This document shows, piece by piece, positions 13,645-20,368 of a DNA stretch of 21,752 nucleotides. How positions within the stretch are numbered: the first letter of the stretch is position 1; the number at the start of each line of letters is the position of its first letter. A program made the position numbers and the translations under genes. Location: contig JAIRWZ010000060.1 of NCBI GenBank assembly GCA_031268615.1, forward strand, positions 1 through 21,752. Direction: 5' to 3'. The stretch comes from Actinomycetes bacterium. Lineage in GTDB: Bacteria > Actinomycetota > Coriobacteriia > WRKU01 > WQUG01. The notes beneath the pieces were generated by a model. The model saw only the letters and a list, made by a program, of their open reading frames with translations, was not told the origin of the DNA and made no database searches.

Positions 13645-14697
13645 CTTTGGCGGTGCGTAGCGAACTGAACGACCGGCTCCCTCGGTAGCCAGGAGGCCGT
13701 CCTGCACCAAACCGGCCAGCACCCGCTGAACCGAACGGCGGGATAGTTGCGGCAGGATACTTTGAGCTTCGCTCACCGAAATATCGCCAAAACGCTGTAC
13801 GTATGACAGCAGGTCTGTCTGTTCCGCTGTCAGTCGGCGCACGGGACGGCGCGCGTCGTTCAGCCTTCCCGCCGCTTCAGAGAGCAACGACACCTCTGTC
13901 CATAACACCTTGGCCGAGGACAGAAAGCCCACCGCAAAATAGTTCAGCCATTCGGTAAGGTCACGTCCCTCCGCGTAGCGGGTGCCATGTCCCTGCTGCA
14001 ATGCCGCATAATATTCCCTCCGATTGGCGGCGTAATAGCTGTCCAAAACAATCGACGCGCGAAAATCGTAGTCGCGCAGTCCCAGATAACAGGCAGTCGC
14101 CAGCCGGGTCGTGCGGCCATTCCCGTTAGCAAAGGGATGGATACTGACGAGCTGATAATGCAGAATACCCGACGCAATCACCGGATTCAGGTTTTCTGAC
14201 CGCTCTGCCAACCACTCGATTAGTTCATCCACCTTTTCTGCTACCTCATGCGGCGCTGTCCCGGTGTACGCCACCCGGTCGCCATGGTCAACAACAAAAA
14301 TTTCACCACTGCGATACTGCCCGGTTTTTTCCGCCGGCAACAAATCGAGCATGGTCAGGCGATGCAATTCCAGCAGGTCAGCTACTTGCAGGGGCAAACC
14401 GGCGCCTCTGCGTTTCTCAATATAATCCAAGGCCGCACGATAATTGCTCACCTCACGTTGCGCATACCGGTGACGCGTCAGTCGCTCCCCGCTCAGGACA
14501 GCCTCAACCTGCTTGCGCGTCAGAGGATTTCCCTCAATGGACGTTGAATCATGCGTCGCGTCAACCGTTGAACGATGGCGCATTTCGATTTCGCGTTCCG
14601 GCAAAATCGCGCTCGTGTCTGTTCTGACCCGGTAAGCCTCAATCTGCGCAACGGTATTCAGCAGTTTGTTAGATATGGTGTAGTGCGGTTGAAACAT
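13639..14697 (-). CDS. Fic domain protein (probable AMP-transferase, self-inhibited class)
   Basis: This 352-residue protein has an N-terminal inhibitory helix motif (STSIEGN at 51-57, the S/TxxxE-G/N form). The Fic core carries the complete catalytic motif HPFANGNGRTTR (His187 to Arg198), and the C-terminal third looks like a winged-helix domain (VQRFGDISVSEAQSILPQLS then SRRSVQRVLAGLVQDGLL). This matches class II Fic proteins, which transfer AMP to hydroxyl groups of target proteins and are restrained by their own N-terminal glutamate. The target is unknown. The ATG at 14697 fits the family N-terminus; the longer frame to 14844 only translates repeat PR6. TATGCT lies 6 nt before the ATG. 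The stop codon is provided by the arm of PR5. Confidence 0.9.
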   Translation of the reverse strand: MFQPHYTISNKLLNTVAQIEAYRVRTDTSAILPEREIEMRHRSTVDATHDSTSIEGNPLTRKQVEAVLSGERLTRHRYAQREVSNYRAALDYIEKRRGAGLPLQVADLLELHRLTMLDLLPAEKTGQYRSGEIFVVDHGDRVAYTGTAPHEVAEKVDELIEWLAERSENLNPVIASGILHYQLVSIHPFANGNGRTTRLATACYLGLRDYDFRASIVLDSYYAANRREYYAALQQGHGTRYAEGRDLTEWLNYFAVGFLSSAKVLWTEVSLLSEAAGRLNDARRPVRRLTAEQTDLLSYVQRFGDISVSEAQSILPQLSRRSVQRVLAGLVQDGLLATEGAGRSVRYAPPKK

Positions 14698-14786
14698 AAA
14701 CACAGCATACCATAGTTTGCAGCTAATCGCGCCATAATCGCGCCAACTTTCGCGCCATTTTGTGTATGGAAAACACGACAGCGACG

Positions 14787-14846
14787 AAGTGAGTAACTGA
14801 GCCTGCCCCCGGCTTGACCGGGGGCCAGTCCTGGGCGCGCTCACTT
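14787..14846 (+). repeat. Palindromic repeat PR6 (complete, 60 bp)
   Basis: It runs AAGTGAGTAACTGAGCCTG, core CCCCCGGCTTGACCGGGGG, then CCAGTCCTGGGCGCGCTCACTT. It differs from PR5 at three positions, one of them a single-base gap. It sits upstream of fic and upstream of the divergent surface-protein gene, the only clear copy not at a gene 3' end. Confidence 0.92.
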
Positions 14847-14956
14847 ACTCACCACAGGCGCTAGTCGTGCTATGTGCCGAAAGACAGTTCGGTCGATTAC
14901 GGTTTGCTCTAGGCAGTAATTGTCAAAAACCGCTGAAAAATTGAGTGCGCGCCACT

Positions 14957-14962
14957 TATAAT
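14957..14962 (+). promoter_or_regulatory. -10 box of the surface-protein gene
   Basis: A perfect TATAAT lies 64 bp before the ATG at 15027. The -35 position holds TGAAAA, a weak match. The leader would be about 57 nt, long enough for the AAGGAG ribosome site seen at 15014-15019. Confidence 0.45.
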
Positions 14963-15026
14963 TGCCGGGCAATAGGACTACCATTGACCCAAGTAATTCA
15001 ATCTACCCTATGGAAGGAGCGGGGAA

Positions 15027-16052
15027 ATGGACAAACGTAAGCGTCGTATCGGGAAAGTCATGTCAGGCAAGGCGGCTGCTGTACTGCTTGTAGCAGCCGT
15101 ACTCTTGTGTGCGTTACCGGTCACAGCCGGAGCTTGGATGTATGGCCAAGTAACGATTCACCAAGGCAATGCGGCAGGTACGATAACTGCCACAAACATC
15201 ACCACGTACTATCCGGAAACCGGCCCTTTGGTAGTCAAAATTGATTCCTTTCTTACCAGTATTGCCGCCAATAACGCTGAACTGGCGATTCTCAACTCAT
15301 CGGGCGCAAAAATCTGGCGCGACACCGGCAACAAGTATTTCCTTAAAGGCACGTTTAAGCTAACCGGCTTGGATACCGTACCGGTCGGCGCCTACCGCGT
15401 GCAATTGACCTGGGGCAGTCTGGATTTGGGGACAGACGGCTATAAGGATTTCACTATTGCGAAAAAGGCGGGAAGCCCCGGCGGTGGAAGCCCTGCTACT
15501 GGCGGCGCCTTTACCGATACCAGCGGGAAAAAGATTAGCATTACTGTCGCCGCTATTGCGAACAAAACCTGGACAGGCAAACAGATTAAACCGAAGGTTG
15601 CCGTCGTTACCGCAGAGGGCACGACACTAAAAAGCGGAACAGACTACACGCTTTCGTATGGCAAGAACAAAAACATCGGTAAAGCAACCATCAAGGTCAC
15701 CGGAAAAGGCAGCTACAAAGGAAGCATTTCTGCCACGTTCAAAATCGTGCCAAAAAAGCCAACGAGCCTCAAGCTCACCGCCGCGAAAAAATCTCTGAAA
15801 GTAACTTTCAAAAAAGTGAGCAAGGCACAAAAAATAACCAGCTACAAAGTTCAGTATCGCCTCAAAGGAACGTCCGCATGGAAATCGAAGACAGTCAAAG
15901 TGAAACTGACGGGCGCCTCGGCAAAGAAAACCACCGCGGTCGTCACGCTGAAAAAGCTGACGAGCAAGAAAACCTATCAGGTTCGTGTCTATGCCTACAA
16001 AGGAGCCTACGCTGGCAATGCGACCGGCATTAAAACCAAGAAAATAAAATAG
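15027..16052 (+). CDS. Secreted lysine-rich surface protein with Ig-like/Fn3-like repeats
   Basis: This 341-residue protein has a signal peptide (basic 1-15, hydrophobic 16-34, likely cut after TAGA at 36). A beta-rich domain (about 37-148) and a glycine/serine linker (SPGGGSPATGG) follow. Next is a domain starting near 167 with WTGKQIKPKVAVVT, GTDYTLSYGKNKNIGKATI and KGSYKGSISATFKI, a pattern common in surface proteins of Coriobacteriia and Clostridia. A fibronectin type III-like C-terminal part follows (about 247-341: LKVTFKKVS, SYKVQYRLKG, TYQVRVYAYKG). No sortase signal or membrane anchor is seen, and the C-terminus is strongly basic, so binding to the wall by charge is possible. AAGGAG lies 7 nt upstream of the ATG. 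Likely adhesive or structural; no enzyme motif. Confidence 0.8.
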   Translation: MDKRKRRIGKVMSGKAAAVLLVAAVLLCALPVTAGAWMYGQVTIHQGNAAGTITATNITTYYPETGPLVVKIDSFLTSIAANNAELAILNSSGAKIWRDTGNKYFLKGTFKLTGLDTVPVGAYRVQLTWGSLDLGTDGYKDFTIAKKAGSPGGGSPATGGAFTDTSGKKISITVAAIANKTWTGKQIKPKVAVVTAEGTTLKSGTDYTLSYGKNKNIGKATIKVTGKGSYKGSISATFKIVPKKPTSLKLTAAKKSLKVTFKKVSKAQKITSYKVQYRLKGTSAWKSKTVKVKLTGASAKKTTAVVTLKKLTSKKTYQVRVYAYKGAYAGNATGIKTKKIK

Positions 16053-16079
16053 CGCCGTAACAAAAAAGAGTTTATACAA

Positions 16080-16140
16080 AAGTGAGTAACCGAGCCTGCC
16101 CCAGCCTTGACCGGGGTTCCAGTCATGGGCGTACTCACTT
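16080..16140 (+). repeat. Palindromic repeat PR7 (complete, 61 bp)
   Basis: It runs AAGTGAGTAACCGAGCCTG, core CCCCAGCCTTGACCGGGG, then TTCCAGTCATGGGCGTACTCACTT. Here the outer arms pair for 9 bp (AAGTGAGTA with TACTCACTT). It lies 27 bp after the surface-protein stop. Confidence 0.92.
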
Positions 16141-16155
16141 CGCTTGCTTTTTTTT
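16080..16155 (+). terminator. PR7 hairpin followed by T8, probable terminator of the surface-protein gene
   Basis: The palindrome PR7 is followed after CGCTTGC by eight T residues (16148-16155). The T run is 7 nt past the stem, slightly further than ideal. It suggests the repeat has been taken up as a transcription terminator. Confidence 0.45.
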
Positions 16156-16212
16156 CCTACACAGCACGAGCGCGCCCCGGAGACGGGTGGTGCGCTCATG
16201 CTGTCACAAAGG

Positions 16213-16234
16213 AGACACTTGGAGTGAAGTGTCT
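16213..16234 (-). terminator. Hairpin after metQ
   Basis: AGACACTT and AAGTGTCT form a perfect 8-bp stem around 6 nt, 18 bp after the metQ stop. On minus it is followed by CCTTTGTG, a poor T tract, so termination is only possible. A second long inverted repeat (ACAGCA..GAGCGC with GCGCTC..TGCTGT) lies at about 16160-16204. Confidence 0.35.
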
Positions 16235-16252
16235 GCGAGGAGGAAGGGGCTT

Positions 16253-17143
16253 TTAGAAGACGGGAACTACCGCCGTTCCGAAGGTGCTGGTGATGAAGCT
16301 GCGGGTCGCGTCGCTGGTCAGCGCCGCCGCCAGTTTTTGGATGGCCGGGTCGTTTTCGTTGCCCGTTTTGACCACCAGATAGTTCGCGTAGGTCTGCGCG
16401 GCTTCGCTGGTGGGGTCTTCGGTCGCCAGCACCGTCGTGATGTCGATGTTGGAGCTAAGGGCATAGTTGCCGTTGATGACCGCAAAGTCCACGTCGGGCA
16501 GCAGGCGCGGCAGGTTCTGGGCGTCAGCTTCGGTGAATTTAATCTTGTGGGGGTTGTCCACGATGTCTTTCGGCGTCGCTTCCAGACCCACGCCTTCTTT
16601 CAGCGTGATGAGCCCTTGGGTCTGCAGCAACTGCAGAGAGCGCGCCTCGTTGGTGGCGTCGTTGTCGATGGCGATTTTCGCGCCCGTTTTGATGTCGGAC
16701 AGGGAATCCGATTTGCCCGGATAGATACCCAGCGGCTCGAAATGCACGGCCACAACCGGAGTCAGGTCAGTACCTTGCTCGGCGTTGAACTGCTCCAGAT
16801 AGGGTTTGTGCTGGAAGAAGTTGGCCTGCAGCTCGCCTTCCTGCAGGGCGGTATTCGGCAGGACATAGTCATCGAATTCCGTGATTTCCAGCGTGACGCC
16901 TTCAGCCGCCAGCGTTTCTTTCAGATTGTTCAGAATCTGGGCATGCGGAGCCGGCGTAGCGCCAACAACCAGCGTTACCGGTTCAGTCGTGGCAGCGCCA
17001 TCATCGGCGGTTGCCGCAGGTTCGGCGTTGTCGGTAGCGGACTTGCTGCAAGCGACAAGCCCAAAGGCGAGGGCAAGAGCGAGCGCCAACGCCAGAACCA
17101 CCGGCACAGAAAAATTACCCTTCTTCGTTTTCACTTTCATCAT
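16253..17143 (-). CDS. metQ: Methionine ABC transporter substrate-binding lipoprotein (NLPA/MetQ family)
   Basis: This 296-residue exported lipoprotein should capture methionine for the MetNI importer. The N-terminus has a lysine-rich start, a hydrophobic run rich in LA repeats, and the lipobox GLVAC with Cys32. The mature part opens with TLVVGATPAPHAQIL and continues with QANFFQHKPYLEQFN and FEPLGIYPGKS, typical of NLPA proteins. AAGGA lies upstream of the double ATG at 17143. It is on the same strand as metNI but 2.5 kb away, separated by two toxin-antitoxin pairs and a divergent membrane-protein gene, so it must have its own promoter. A dyad at 17244-17265 is a candidate operator. Confidence 0.92.
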   Translation of the reverse strand: MMKVKTKKGNFSVPVVLALALALALAFGLVACSKSATDNAEPAATADDGAATTEPVTLVVGATPAPHAQILNNLKETLAAEGVTLEITEFDDYVLPNTALQEGELQANFFQHKPYLEQFNAEQGTDLTPVVAVHFEPLGIYPGKSDSLSDIKTGAKIAIDNDATNEARSLQLLQTQGLITLKEGVGLEATPKDIVDNPHKIKFTEADAQNLPRLLPDVDFAVINGNYALSSNIDITTVLATEDPTSEAAQTYANYLVVKTGNENDPAIQKLAAALTSDATRSFITSTFGTAVVPVF

Positions 17144-17180
17144 TGTGTTCCTTTCTTTCGTCTGTTTCATCGTTTCCGAC

Positions 17181-17213
17181 GTTCCCGTTTCGTTCCTGTT
17201 TCGTTCCTGTTCA
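17181..17213. repeat. Three 11-bp tandem units upstream of metQ
   Basis: GTTCCCGTTTC, GTTCCTGTTTC and GTTCCTGTTCA follow head to tail in the metQ leader. Confidence 0.8.
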
Positions 17214-17243
17214 GCTTCCCGAACTGCTTTCCTGCTATAATCC

Positions 17244-17265
17244 TAGTATTCCTACCTGAATACTA
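17244..17265. promoter_or_regulatory. Dyad-symmetric operator candidate upstream of metQ
   Basis: TAGTATTC and GAATACTA are perfect 8-bp inverted arms around CTACCT. TATAAT occurs at 17236-17241 on plus, just beside it, and AT-rich sequence continues on the other side. The position, about 100 bp before the metQ start, fits a regulator site for metQ or for the divergent membrane-protein gene. I cannot name the regulator. Confidence 0.5.
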
Positions 17266-17321
17266 AGATATTCTATACCTCACCCCCCTGTCAACCCCTT
17301 TTCCGAAAAAGTAATTATCTC

Positions 17322-17357
17322 ATGGTATCGCCACCGGTTATGGTATCGCCACTAACA
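17322..17357. repeat. Two 18-bp tandem units
   Basis: ATGGTATCGCCAC occurs at 17322-17334 and again at 17340-17352, an 18-bp period. It is in the intergenic region between metQ and the holin-like gene. Confidence 0.85.
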
Positions 17358-17396
17358 TTTCCCGTTATCAGAAAAGAGGAAAACTGCGCTATGATT

Positions 17397-17428
17397 GGGG
17401 GGATGGACCACCGGGGGGATGGACCACC
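17397..17428. repeat. Perfect 16-bp tandem duplication
   Basis: GGGGGGATGGACCACC is repeated head to tail (17397-17412, 17413-17428). Confidence 0.9.
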
Positions 17429-17490
17429 GATGAGGACAGAACGACCTCAAGCGTCAAACAGAGGCGGCAGTTAAGGAAATCCACCGGAAT

Positions 17491-17530
17491 AAACAACGAC
17501 GAACAACGAAGAACAACGAAGAACAACGCA
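17491..17530. repeat. Four 10-bp tandem units
   Basis: Units of GAACAACGAA (first AAACAACGAC, last GAACAACGCA) run head to tail just before the ribosome site of the holin-like gene. Confidence 0.88.
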
Positions 17531-17550
17531 AAGGGGAGAGGGTGCTGAAA

Positions 17551-17928
17551 ATGAAGTTCGTAATACGTTGGCTGGTCAGCTCCATTGCGGTAGCCGCGGC
17601 AGTATTGCTGGTTCCCGGTATTGGAGTGGAAGGTTCCGCGCCCTGGTTGCCAATTGTTGTGGTCGGGCTTTTACTGGGTTTGGTTAACGCAAGTTTCGGT
17701 ACGATTATTCGGGCAATCAGTTTCGGGTGCATTTTTTTGACGCTGGGAATCTTCAGCTTAGTCATTAACGCATGGATGCTTCAACTTTCGGCCTGGGTTG
17801 CCACCACTTTCTTCGCGGTACCGTTGTATGTCACGAATTTTTGGGCGGCATTTTGGGGTGGCATTGTTATCAGTCTGGTGACTATGGCGCTTAACGCCGT
17901 TCTGCCACCCGTATCGCCCACAAACTAG
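17551..17928 (+). CDS. Phage holin family IV / YvlD-like four-helix membrane protein
   Basis: This 125-residue protein consists of four hydrophobic segments (about 4-24, 31-52, 56-80 and 90-115). GLLLGLVNASFGTIIR in the second segment and the short loops match the superfamily IV holin/YvlD group (PF04020-type). Despite the family name these are usually chromosomal membrane proteins of unknown function. The ATG at 17551 is preferred over the GTG at 17542 because GGGGAGAGG then lies at a proper distance. It is one of only three full plus-strand genes and is preceded by several short tandem repeats. PR8 lies 35 bp after the stop. Confidence 0.8.
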   Translation: MKFVIRWLVSSIAVAAAVLLVPGIGVEGSAPWLPIVVVGLLLGLVNASFGTIIRAISFGCIFLTLGIFSLVINAWMLQLSAWVATTFFAVPLYVTNFWAAFWGGIVISLVTMALNAVLPPVSPTN

Positions 17929-17963
17929 CGGCAGCGCGACAGGCCCCCCTGTCCGCAGACCAT

Positions 17964-17990
17964 AAGTGAGTACGTCCATACCTGCCAGCG
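17964..17990 (+). repeat. Palindromic repeat PR8 (one end)
   Basis: AAGTGAGTACGTCCATACC is followed by TGCCAGCG. Only the left arm and its first inner segment are recognisable. It lies between the holin-like gene stop (17928) and the RHH antitoxin stop (18028), which converge here. Confidence 0.7.
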
Positions 17991-18027
17991 CCGCTGCGTG
18001 AAACCTGTCATCCGATGTGTCTGAAGG

Positions 18028-18267
18028 TCAACCCAAGCGGTCGTATGACGCCGGCTCAACATCGGGTACCTTGTCCATAATGGTGTGGAAACTTTTCACT
18101 GACCCCCGTTGCGCGCGCCGCGCCAGATAGCTTTCCGTTTTCAGAGCCGACAATTTTTCCGCCAATGCCGAAGCAACCAGCTGATTGACCGAGATGTTTT
18201 CTTCCTTTGCCAGCTCGCGCGCTTCGTTGTGCAGCGACTGCGGCAACCGAATACTCATTGCGCTCAT
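18028..18267 (-). CDS. Ribbon-helix-helix antitoxin paired with a PIN toxin
   Basis: This 79-residue protein has an N-terminal RHH DNA-binding fold (SIRLPQSLHNEARELAKE, then ISVNQLVASALAEKL) and a C-terminal tail (VPDVEPASYDRLG) likely to wrap the toxin. It starts at 18267, overlapping the toxin stop as ATGA, with AGGAGGG 6 nt upstream inside the toxin gene. The order toxin first, antitoxin second is the reverse of most vapBC operons. It should dimerise and bind the palindrome over the shared promoter (18701-18726). Confidence 0.85.
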   Translation of the reverse strand: MSAMSIRLPQSLHNEARELAKEENISVNQLVASALAEKLSALKTESYLARRAQRGSVKSFHTIMDKVPDVEPASYDRLG

Positions 18268-18698
18268 AGCAACCCTCCTGTCTCTCCCAGCCGTTCCAGA
18301 TACTGGCGCGGCTTCAGAATTTCTATACCGAATTGCCTTGTCACTCCCGCAAAGTCCCGCAAGTTATAGGTCACGATACAGTGACAATTCGCCGCTACTG
18401 CCAACTCCAACACGTGGTCGTCATGACTGTCGCGCAAAAAGGGACGCCACAAATAATAAACTTCCTGCAAGTGCGCGATTGAGCATAAGTCACTCACCAA
18501 CTGTTCAATATCCGCATCCGAAAGTGTCTTGTTGGGATGCGCCCGCGTTGCCGCGTCTTCATATTCAGTTACTAAAGACACCGATAAAGCCAGCCGAAAT
18601 TTTTGTTGCGGTGCCAAGTTAAGCAATTGCCATGATGCCCCCGCGCGCGAACGTGTCGCGCTCACAAACACATTCGTATCCAGAAGAATGCAATCCAT
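18264..18698 (-). CDS. PIN-domain toxin (VapC-like ribonuclease)
   Basis: This 144-residue PIN protein starts MDCILLDTNVFVSA with the first metal-binding Asp7. Further acidic residues lie in VSLVTEYEDAATR, in RDSHDDHVLELAVAA and in CIVTYNLRDF. It fits the PIN_3-type toxins that cleave RNA in a magnesium-dependent way, and all acidic positions seem present, so it is probably active. The ATG at 18698 is chosen because the PIN signature begins there and a complete promoter ends 9 nt upstream; the longer frame to 18794 reads through that promoter. The transcript would be essentially leaderless. It is coupled to the antitoxin downstream by ATGA. Confidence 0.88.
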   Translation of the reverse strand: MDCILLDTNVFVSATRSRAGASWQLLNLAPQQKFRLALSVSLVTEYEDAATRAHPNKTLSDADIEQLVSDLCSIAHLQEVYYLWRPFLRDSHDDHVLELAVAANCHCIVTYNLRDFAGVTRQFGIEILKPRQYLERLGETGGLL

Positions 18699-18700
18699 AC

Positions 18701-18737
18701 TATTGGTATTATATACAATACCAATAAAGAAAATCAA
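18701..18737 (-). promoter_or_regulatory. Promoter and operator of the PIN/RHH pair
   Basis: On minus there is TTGATT (18732-18737), an 18-bp spacer and a perfect TATAAT (18708-18713) ending 9 nt before the toxin ATG. A perfect dyad, TATTGGTATT and AATACCAATA around 6 bp, covers 18701-18726 and so includes the -10 box. Binding there would block transcription, as expected for autorepression by the antitoxin. Confidence 0.75.
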
Positions 18738-18796
18738 GCGAACGTAACGGCAGCAGTCTTTTTGCAGGGCAGGCAAAATGCAGCTTCCCCCCACCC

Positions 18797-18846
18797 CGTC
18801 ATCTCGACCGGAACAGACTGCAGGTCTGCGGAGCGGAGAGATCCAA
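18797..18846. repeat. REP-like palindrome, second type
   Basis: CGTCATCTCGACCGG and GCGGAGAGATC form imperfect outer arms, with an inner CAGAC-TGCAG-GTCTG stem at 18814-18828. It differs in sequence from the AAGTGAGTA family, but like those copies it lies close behind a stop codon (36 bp after parE). Confidence 0.6.
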
Positions 18847-18881
18847 GACCCACGCCAGATAAACTTCCTATTGCATTTCCA

Positions 18882-19199
18882 CTATCCCAGTTCTGCCGTA
18901 TCATCAGCCAGCAATCGTTCGAAACGCCAGATACGGACAACAACGACTTTCTCCCCTGTAAAACGATACACGATACGAAAAGGCGGATGAATCAGCTGCC
19001 GCAAGTTTGGATTGTCGAATTCCTCCAGCACAGCGCCGCTTTCAGGAAACTGTCGCAGCTGATCCAATCGTTCCCGCACGGCGCGTACTAAACGGATGCC
19101 TACTTCCGGCACATCCTGGGCGGCATACCATGCTAAGACTTCCTCCAAATCAGCTGCTGCGGATTCGGCAACCTCCACCACAAACGGCTGTGGACTCAT
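18882..19199 (-). CDS. RelE/ParE-family toxin
   Basis: This 105-residue protein has the RelE/ParE layout: FVVEVAESAAADLEEVLAWYA, then RLVRAVRERLDQLRQFPESG, LRQLIHPPFRIVYRFTG, and a final strand with VVVVRIWRFERLL. FRIVYR and the final basic strand are where ParE/RelE toxins hold their functional residues. Whether it targets gyrase (ParE) or mRNA (RelE) cannot be told. The ATG at 19199 overlaps the antitoxin stop (ATGA), which gives the usual antitoxin-first order. Confidence 0.88.
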   Translation of the reverse strand: MSPQPFVVEVAESAAADLEEVLAWYAAQDVPEVGIRLVRAVRERLDQLRQFPESGAVLEEFDNPNLRQLIHPPFRIVYRFTGEKVVVVRIWRFERLLADDTAELG

Positions 19200-19474
19200 G
19201 AAAGTCCCAACCGCTCATCCAGCTTTTCTAACGACATCGTGCGCCCTGCCTCGACATCGGCCAATCCCTGAACGACGGCGTGCATAAACGCCAGCTCGTC
19301 CTGATTCGCCTCATAGCTTTCCAGCGACTGTACAACGGCGCGTCCACGCCCTCGTGAAGTTACCAGTATTGGCCGCTGACTACGCTCAACTTGTCGCACC
19401 ACTTTTCCGGGATTGGCTTTCAAATCCCCCAGCGCAATAACATCTTCAGAAAACTTCACTGTTGTCTGTATCAT
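19196..19474 (-). CDS. Phd/YefM-family antitoxin
   Basis: This 92-residue protein follows the Phd/YefM pattern: FSEDVIALGDLKANPGKVVRQ, then RPILVTSRGRGRAVVQSLESYE, an N-terminal DNA-binding fold with a helical tail that would mask the toxin. The ATG at 19474 has AAGGGGG 6 nt upstream; two TTG codons before it are less likely starts. It should repress its own operon. A short dyad lies upstream at 19495-19506. Confidence 0.88.
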   Translation of the reverse strand: MIQTTVKFSEDVIALGDLKANPGKVVRQVERSQRPILVTSRGRGRAVVQSLESYEANQDELAFMHAVVQGLADVEAGRTMSLEKLDERLGLS

Positions 19475-19485
19475 CAACAACCCCC

Positions 19486-19518
19486 TTAATAGCAGCTGTA
19501 AACAGCCCGTTTAATAGC
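19486..19518 (-). promoter_or_regulatory. Operator candidate of the Phd/ParE pair
   Basis: GCTGT-AA-ACAGC is a perfect short dyad (19495-19506). It is flanked by two direct copies of TTAATAGC (19486-19493 and 19511-19518), a symmetric arrangement suited to cooperative antitoxin binding. The minus-strand TATTAA within the distal copy could be the -10 box. Confidence 0.5.
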
Positions 19519-19541
19519 CCAACCATCATAGCATGGAAATT

Positions 19542-19677
19542 AAGTGAGCGCGTCCATACCTCGCTGTATCGTCATGCCGGAAACAGACTCCATACTTGCT
19601 GCCTCTGGGTGGCGGGCAAGGATTGCCCGCCCTACGCGCACTTGGCAATTGGGTTGCCGGTTTGGGCGTACTCACTC
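19542..19677 (+). repeat. Palindromic repeat PR9 (136 bp, long form)
   Basis: The copy runs from AAGTGAGCGCGTCCATACC to GGGCGTACTCACT, the same arms as PR5-PR8, but with an interior of about 100 bp. The interior has a perfect hairpin GGCGGGCAA-GGA-TTGCCCGCC and a second GGCAA-TTGGG-TTGCC. It lies between the Phd operator and the metI stop (10 bp away). Confidence 0.8.
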
Positions 19678-19687
19678 CTTTTGTGCT

Positions 19688-20368
19688 TTAGGCTCGTTTG
19701 TCTATGTGGCGGACTAGCAGGTTGCAGGCTGATTGGATGAGCTGGATGAGGACGATGATGATGACCAGCGCGGCCAGCAGGACGTCGTCCTGATAGCGGT
19801 TGTAGCCGTAGCGGATGGCGATGTCACCCAGGCCCCCCGCGCCGACCATGCCGGCAATGGCCGAATAGCCGAACAGCGTGATGACCGTGAGGGCGACGCT
19901 GCGCGCGATGGAGGGCAGGCCTTCTCGCAGCAGGACTTTGGTGATGATTTGGAAGGTGTTCGCGCCGCAGGCCTGAGCTGCTTCGATGACGCCAGCCGGG
20001 ACTTCGGCCAGCGAGTTTTCGATAATGCGCGCCACGAAGGGGATGGCGGCAATCACCAGCGGCACGATGGCGCCGGGCACACCGAGGGTCGTGCCGACCA
20101 CCAGACGCGTAAAGGGAATCAGCACGACGACCAGGATGACGAAGGGCAGCGAGCGTCCCATGTTGACAACCCAGCCCAGCGTTGCCGACAGCGTGCGGTT
20201 TGGTTTGAGGCCACCCGGCGCGGTGATGGTCAACAGGACGCCCAGTGGGATGCCCAGCAGGTAGGCGAGGGCTGAAGAAATCAGCGTCATCGCCAGTGTA
20301 GCCCACACACCTTCCAGCAGCAGGGGGCCGAATTCAGTGAGGAAGGCGCCGAAGCCGTCAGCGAACAT
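19688..20368 (-). CDS. metI: Methionine ABC transporter permease MetI
   Basis: This 226-residue permease should form the channel of the methionine importer. It has five or six membrane helices. The cytoplasmic EAA loop that contacts MetN is clear (EAAQACGANTFQIITKVLLREGLP region, about 135-158). NMGRSLPFVILVVVLIPFTR is typical of MetI. The ATG at 20368 fits the family N-terminus and overlaps the metN stop by 11 nt; the longer frame to 20488 would add a proline-rich, out-of-family leader that is the shadow of the metN tail. PR9 lies 10 bp after the stop. Confidence 0.93.
   Translation of the reverse strand: MFADGFGAFLTEFGPLLLEGVWATLAMTLISSALAYLLGIPLGVLLTITAPGGLKPNRTLSATLGWVVNMGRSLPFVILVVVLIPFTRLVVGTTLGVPGAIVPLVIAAIPFVARIIENSLAEVPAGVIEAAQACGANTFQIITKVLLREGLPSIARSVALTVITLFGYSAIAGMVGAGGLGDIAIRYGYNRYQDDVLLAALVIIIVLIQLIQSACNLLVRHIDKRA

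Noticed and set aside
14698..14844. N-terminal extension of the Fic frame
   Set aside because: It translates repeat PR6 and has no ribosome site; the Fic family N-terminus begins at 14697.
11801..16140. Repeats as a CRISPR array
   Set aside because: Spacing between copies is irregular (hundreds to over a thousand bases) and genes lie between them; no cas gene is seen.
17144..17280. SAM riboswitch before metQ
   Set aside because: No conserved riboswitch core or terminator was found; only short tandem repeats and a dyad are visible.
13584..19677. Repeats as integron attC sites
   Set aside because: The size and cassette arrangement are suggestive, but the arms lack the GTTRRRY/RYYYAAC core pair and no integron integrase is in the window.
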